Source: an uncultured Eubacteriales bacterium
Lineage (GTDB): Bacteria > Bacillota > Clostridia > Oscillospirales > UMGS1783
Length of the DNA: 16,114 nucleotides
Direction: 5' to 3'
Assembly: GCA_900555065.1 (NCBI GenBank)
Contig: USJY01000004.1
Coordinates: forward strand, 1-16,114
This document shows, one piece after another, positions 13,548 through 16,114 of this stretch. The notes under the pieces are model-generated. The model worked only from the letters and a program-made list of their open reading frames with translations, made no database searches and had not been told where the DNA came from. The position numbers and the translations under genes are program-made. Within the stretch, counting starts at the first letter, position 1; each line of letters opens with the position of its first letter.

Positions 13548-14894
13548 ATGTATCTTCGCAAGAGGACCTTTATACGCATCGTATCCTTTTTTTCCATCGC
13601 CGTCGTTGCGCTCGCAGTGTTCGGCGTGTATAACTACAACCAGCAAAACCGTATTAAAAACAGCCTTATGAGCGACTATGCGCGCAGCTTTACGGATCTT
13701 TCGTCCCATCTGTACAACATAGAAACCGCGTTCGACAAAGGCCGGTATGCCGGCACGGCCTACCAGGCCGTCCGGCTCGCGAGCGAAGTGTGGCGCGAGA
13801 CGGGGGCGGCAAAAAGCGCCCTGGAACAGATGCCCGTCTACGATCTGAACCTGCAGGACGTGTCGGCGTTTCTGGCCAAAGCGGGCGACTACGCCTATTA
13901 CCTCTCGGCAAAACTCCTGCGAGAAGAGGAATTGACGGACGAGGAAATTGAAAACATGAACGCGCTTGCAGACACAGCTTCCAGCCTGGCCACCTATATC
14001 GGCGGCCTGCAGGCGGAAATAAACGACGGCAACGCGAGCCTGCAGCAGGTCCTCGCGGTTATTGACGAACACGCCGGCGACCAGCCGGACGCCGAAGGAC
14101 AGGGCAGCGACCTTGCAGTGAGCAAAGAACAGGTGAGCGGATATCCGGAATTAATATACGACGGCCCGTTCTCCGATCACATTGAAAAAATGGAGCCTGT
14201 GTTCCTGCAGGATAAACAGCTTGTCGGCGCGGATACGGCGAAAAAAAACGTTGTGGACTGGTTCGGCGTACGTGAAGGCGAAGTGGAACTCGCCTATGAG
14301 ACCGCCTCCAAAATTCCGGCTTATGTATTCAATGTCGGAGACCGTACCGTAGCCGTTACCAAAAACGGAGGCTATCTGCTGCAGGTAACAAGCTCCGCCC
14401 TTTCGGACGACGTGCGCATCAGCAATGAGGACGCCGTCCGGTACGCACGCGATTTTCTGGAAAAACTCGGGATCGAGGGCATGGAGGAGAGCTACTATAT
14501 GCTCGCCAACGGCGAACTGACCGTCAACTTCGCGTATACCCAGGACGGCGTGACCATGTACCCCGACCTGATAAAAGTGTCGGTATCCATGCGTGACGGC
14601 GCGATATGCGGCTATGAAGCGTTTGGGTATATGATGGCGCACCGCGAAGACCGCGCGACCCAGACCGCGATTTCCATGGAAGAGGCGGAGAAATCCGTCA
14701 GCAAGCGGCTGACCGTCACTGACCGCGGCGTCGCCGTCATTCCGACCGACGGCAAAAACGAAGTGCTGTGCTATGAGTTTGTGACCGAAACGCCGGACGA
14801 GCGGCATATCCTGGTATACGTCAACGCACAGACGGGCGTAGAGGAAATGCTTCAGATTCTGATCGAGACGGAACAGGGCACGCTTACGGCCTGA
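13548..14894 (+). CDS. ypeB: Spore germination protein YpeB (PepSY domains)
   Basis: Germination protein that in Bacillus accumulates in the forespore inner membrane, stabilises the cortex-lytic enzyme SleB and restrains it through its PepSY repeats. The 448-residue product has a basic N-terminus, one membrane anchor (~9-27, IRIVSFFSIAVVALAVFGV), a largely helical N-terminal domain (~35-190), the family hallmark YPELIYDGPFSDHI (~201-214), and C-terminal PepSY-like repeats that contain AVRYARDFLEKLGI and EEAEKSVSKRLTV, extending to VYVNAQTGVEEMLQ. Start ATG 13548 has AAAGGAGA (13534-13541) upstream; the frame stays open further upstream but crosses the leader hairpins and promoter. sleB is not adjacent, unlike the Bacillus sleB-ypeB pair; its partner must be elsewhere or be another hydrolase. 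Confidence 0.95.
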   Translation: MYLRKRTFIRIVSFFSIAVVALAVFGVYNYNQQNRIKNSLMSDYARSFTDLSSHLYNIETAFDKGRYAGTAYQAVRLASEVWRETGAAKSALEQMPVYDLNLQDVSAFLAKAGDYAYYLSAKLLREEELTDEEIENMNALADTASSLATYIGGLQAEINDGNASLQQVLAVIDEHAGDQPDAEGQGSDLAVSKEQVSGYPELIYDGPFSDHIEKMEPVFLQDKQLVGADTAKKNVVDWFGVREGEVELAYETASKIPAYVFNVGDRTVAVTKNGGYLLQVTSSALSDDVRISNEDAVRYARDFLEKLGIEGMEESYYMLANGELTVNFAYTQDGVTMYPDLIKVSVSMRDGAICGYEAFGYMMAHREDRATQTAISMEEAEKSVSKRLTVTDRGVAVIPTDGKNEVLCYEFVTETPDERHILVYVNAQTGVEEMLQILIETEQGTLTA

Positions 14895-14930
14895 CCGGGA
14901 TTTGCAGCGCATAAAGACCGGCAGCGGAGG

Positions 14931-14976
14931 AGCGGGGCGCGGAAATACAGTCCGCGCCCCGCTGTATTTGTGCTTT
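14931..14976 (+). terminator. Intrinsic terminator of ypeB
   Basis: Perfect 13-bp stem: AGCGGGGCGCGGA (14931-14943), loop AATACAG, TCCGCGCCCCGCT (14951-14963), followed by GTATTTGTGCTTT. The trmB promoter -35 begins at 14974, immediately beyond. Confidence 0.85.
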
Positions 14977-15002
14977 ACACTTTTTTTCGATTGCGTTATA
15001 CT
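14974..15002 (+). promoter_or_regulatory. Vegetative (sigma-A type) promoter of trmB
   Basis: -35 TTTACA (14974-14979), 17-base spacer that includes a T7 run, -10 TATACT (14997-15002). Transcription from about 15009 gives a ~31-base leader with the ribosome site AGGAGGA (15024-15030). Confidence 0.85.
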
Positions 15003-15039
15003 ATTAGTTATAAAAAACGACACAGGAGGAGACGTGCGT

Positions 15040-15678
15040 ATGCGGGTACGCAGGATGAAGAACCTGGAGTCGCGCCGCGCGCGGGTGGCCGGATATCTCA
15101 TCGAGCCGCCGCAGTCAGGCGGGCTGGACTTTGGCCAGGTGTTTGGGAACAAAAACGCAGTACATATGGAACTGGGCTGCGGCAAGGGCGGATTTATATG
15201 CGCGCTGTCACAGCAGTGTCCGGATATAAACTTTATCGGCGTGGAACGGGTGCCGGAAGTGCTTGTGATGGCGATGGAAAAAGCGCAGCAGGCAGGCCGG
15301 GAAAACGTCCGGTATCTTTGCTGCGACGTACGCGCGCTGGCGGAGATGGTCGCGCCGGGCAGCGTCGGCCGTATCTATTTGAATTTTTCAGACCCCTGGC
15401 CCAAGGACAGGCACGCAAAGCGCCGGCTTACCGCCGCTCCGTTTCTGGAGCTATATGCGCAAATTCTGGCGCCGGGCGGGCAGCTGCACTTGAAAACCGA
15501 TAACCGGAACCTGTTCGAATACAGCCTGCGCGAGCTGGAGAACCGCGGCGCGTCAATTTCCGATGTGTGCTATGATCTGCATGCGTCCGGCTGCCCCGGC
15601 AACGTTATGACCGAGTACGAGCGGAAGTTTGTTGAAATGGGACTTCCGATCCACCGGCTCGTGGCAACCTTCGCCTGA
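15040..15678 (+). CDS. trmB: tRNA (guanine-N7)-methyltransferase
   Basis: SAM-dependent enzyme that makes m7G at position 46 in the variable loop of many tRNAs. The 212-residue product shows the SAM-binding motif ELGCGKGGF (44-52), IGVERVPEV (66-74), the TrmB signature LNFSDPWPKDRHAKRRLT (114-131), LKTDNRNLFEYS (151-162) and the C-terminal TEYERKF (191-197). The start is ATG 15040, 9 bases after AGGAGGA; an in-frame GTG at 15034 is only 3 bases from that site and is less likely. It has its own promoter after the ypeB terminator. No terminator is visible between it and the following response regulator. Confidence 0.96.
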   Translation: MRVRRMKNLESRRARVAGYLIEPPQSGGLDFGQVFGNKNAVHMELGCGKGGFICALSQQCPDINFIGVERVPEVLVMAMEKAQQAGRENVRYLCCDVRALAEMVAPGSVGRIYLNFSDPWPKDRHAKRRLTAAPFLELYAQILAPGGQLHLKTDNRNLFEYSLRELENRGASISDVCYDLHASGCPGNVMTEYERKFVEMGLPIHRLVATFA

Positions 15679-15744
15679 CCGGCATCCATTTTGGCGCGCC
15701 GGGTGGGGCCGGTTCCCACAAACGGTGCAAATAAGCTTCCAACA

Positions 15745-15781
15745 TTGATAAAACTTTGATATTTCGAGCGCATACTATACA
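15745..15781 (+). promoter_or_regulatory. Candidate response-regulator operator and promoter: direct TTGATA repeats upstream of a -10-like site
   Basis: TTGATA at 15745-15750 and again at 15756-15761, separated by AAACT: an exact hexamer repeat with an 11-base period, the layout of OmpR/PhoB-family binding sites. A -10-like TACTAT (15773-15778) or TATACA (15776-15781) follows. Neither hexamer sits 16-18 bases from that -10, so the repeat would overlap a poor -35. The gene directly downstream encodes such a regulator, which makes autoregulation plausible. Confidence 0.4.
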
Positions 15782-15835
15782 CAATTCGGGGGAAAAACTC
15801 ATTGTAGGCATTGAGAACGGATATGGTGGATAGGT

Positions 15836-16114
15836 ATGCGTAAGAAACTTCTGGTAGTGGACGATGAATTCGATATTGTGAACATGCTGCGCGATTATTT
15901 TGAGATGAGCGGCTACGACGTGCTGACCGCGCTTTCGGGTGCGGAAGCGCTGGAGAAACTGCGCCTGCAGCCGGACATGATCCTGCTCGATATCAACATG
16001 CCGGATATGGACGGGCTGGAGGTCTGCAAGCGGATCCGGAACCATGTCAGCTGCCCGATACTCTTCCTGACGGCGCGGGTGGACGATACGGATAAGATTA
16101 CGGGTTTCCGGGTC
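15836..16114 (+). CDS. Response regulator, OmpR/PhoB-type receiver domain (C-terminus beyond window)
   Basis: Receiver domain of a two-component system, 93 codons seen before the window ends. Seen: the acidic pair in LLVVDDEFDIVNML (Asp9-Asp10), the phosphorylation site LLDINMPDMDGLEVC with Asp52, and the switch threonine in PILFLTAR (Thr79). The D-x-x-M-P-x-M-D-G pattern and spacing fit OmpR/PhoB-type regulators, but the DNA-binding domain is not visible, so the subclass is inferred. The start at ATG 15836 is preceded by GGTGGATAGG. A sensor kinase would be expected downstream, outside the window. Upstream lies a 157-base space with a candidate operator. Confidence 0.88.
   Translation, partial: MRKKLLVVDDEFDIVNMLRDYFEMSGYDVLTALSGAEALEKLRLQPDMILLDINMPDMDGLEVCKRIRNHVSCPILFLTARVDDTDKITGFRV

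Noticed and set aside
13142..13597. Minus-strand open frames in the trpS-ypeB gap with similar short peptides (FGTLFSK, WGAVFVK)
   Set aside because: The peptide similarity follows from the DNA repeats; no ribosome site or family resemblance, and one frame runs into the start of ypeB antisense.
14151..15185. 344-codon minus-strand open frame across the end of ypeB, the terminator and the start of trmB
   Set aside because: It spans a terminator and a promoter of the other strand and shows no motifs.
15771..15777. CATACTA upstream of the response regulator as a third sigma-G -10
   Set aside because: No GHATR-like -35 is found 17-18 bases upstream; the bases there read TAAAA or ATAAA.

Overview
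The window is a stretch of ordinary chromosome from an endospore-forming, G+C-rich member of the Bacillota, most likely a class Clostridia organism. The evidence is a spoVAC-spoVAD-spoVAE operon, a ypeB germination gene, two promoters that look like targets of the forespore factor sigma-G, strong Shine-Dalgarno sites, and a type-A RNase P RNA. The genus cannot be named from the sequence alone. No phage, transposon, tRNA, rRNA or CRISPR array is visible.

Layout. On the minus strand at the left edge lie a cysteine synthase gene (cut by the window start) and, directly upstream, the RNase P RNA gene rnpB. A divergent promoter pair separates rnpB from a plus-strand operon: murD, a GNAT acetyltransferase, a YnbB-type PLP lyase, and a frameshifted gene of the 'putative immunity protein' (Imm-5-like) type. 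A long hairpin terminator follows. Next come spoVAC-spoVAD-spoVAE behind a sigma-G-type promoter; their products move dipicolinic acid into and out of the spore. A terminator with a vegetative promoter nested in its hairpin leads to a small FlK-like hotdog thioesterase. Then comes a cluster of uppP (undecaprenyl-PP phosphatase), an FtsK/SpoIIIE DNA translocase, an SGNH hydrolase and trpS. About 510 bases without a convincing gene follow, holding three ~80-nt imperfect repeats, several hairpins and an intrinsic terminator. After these are ypeB (second sigma-G-type promoter, hairpin-rich leader), trmB with its own promoter, and the first 93 codons of an OmpR/PhoB-type response regulator cut by the window end.

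How the parts fit. murD and uppP serve the peptidoglycan/lipid-carrier pathway; ftsK/spoIIIE serves chromosome segregation at division and/or into the forespore; spoVA and ypeB serve spore maturation and germination. rnpB, trpS and trmB are tRNA-related housekeeping genes.

I found no clear new multi-gene system. The items most worth a second look are the repeat- and hairpin-rich region at 13119-13387 (candidate structured RNA), the direct TTGATA repeat ahead of the response regulator, the structured ypeB leader, the promoter nested in a terminator ahead of the thioesterase, and the apparent 4-base deletion in the immunity-like gene.
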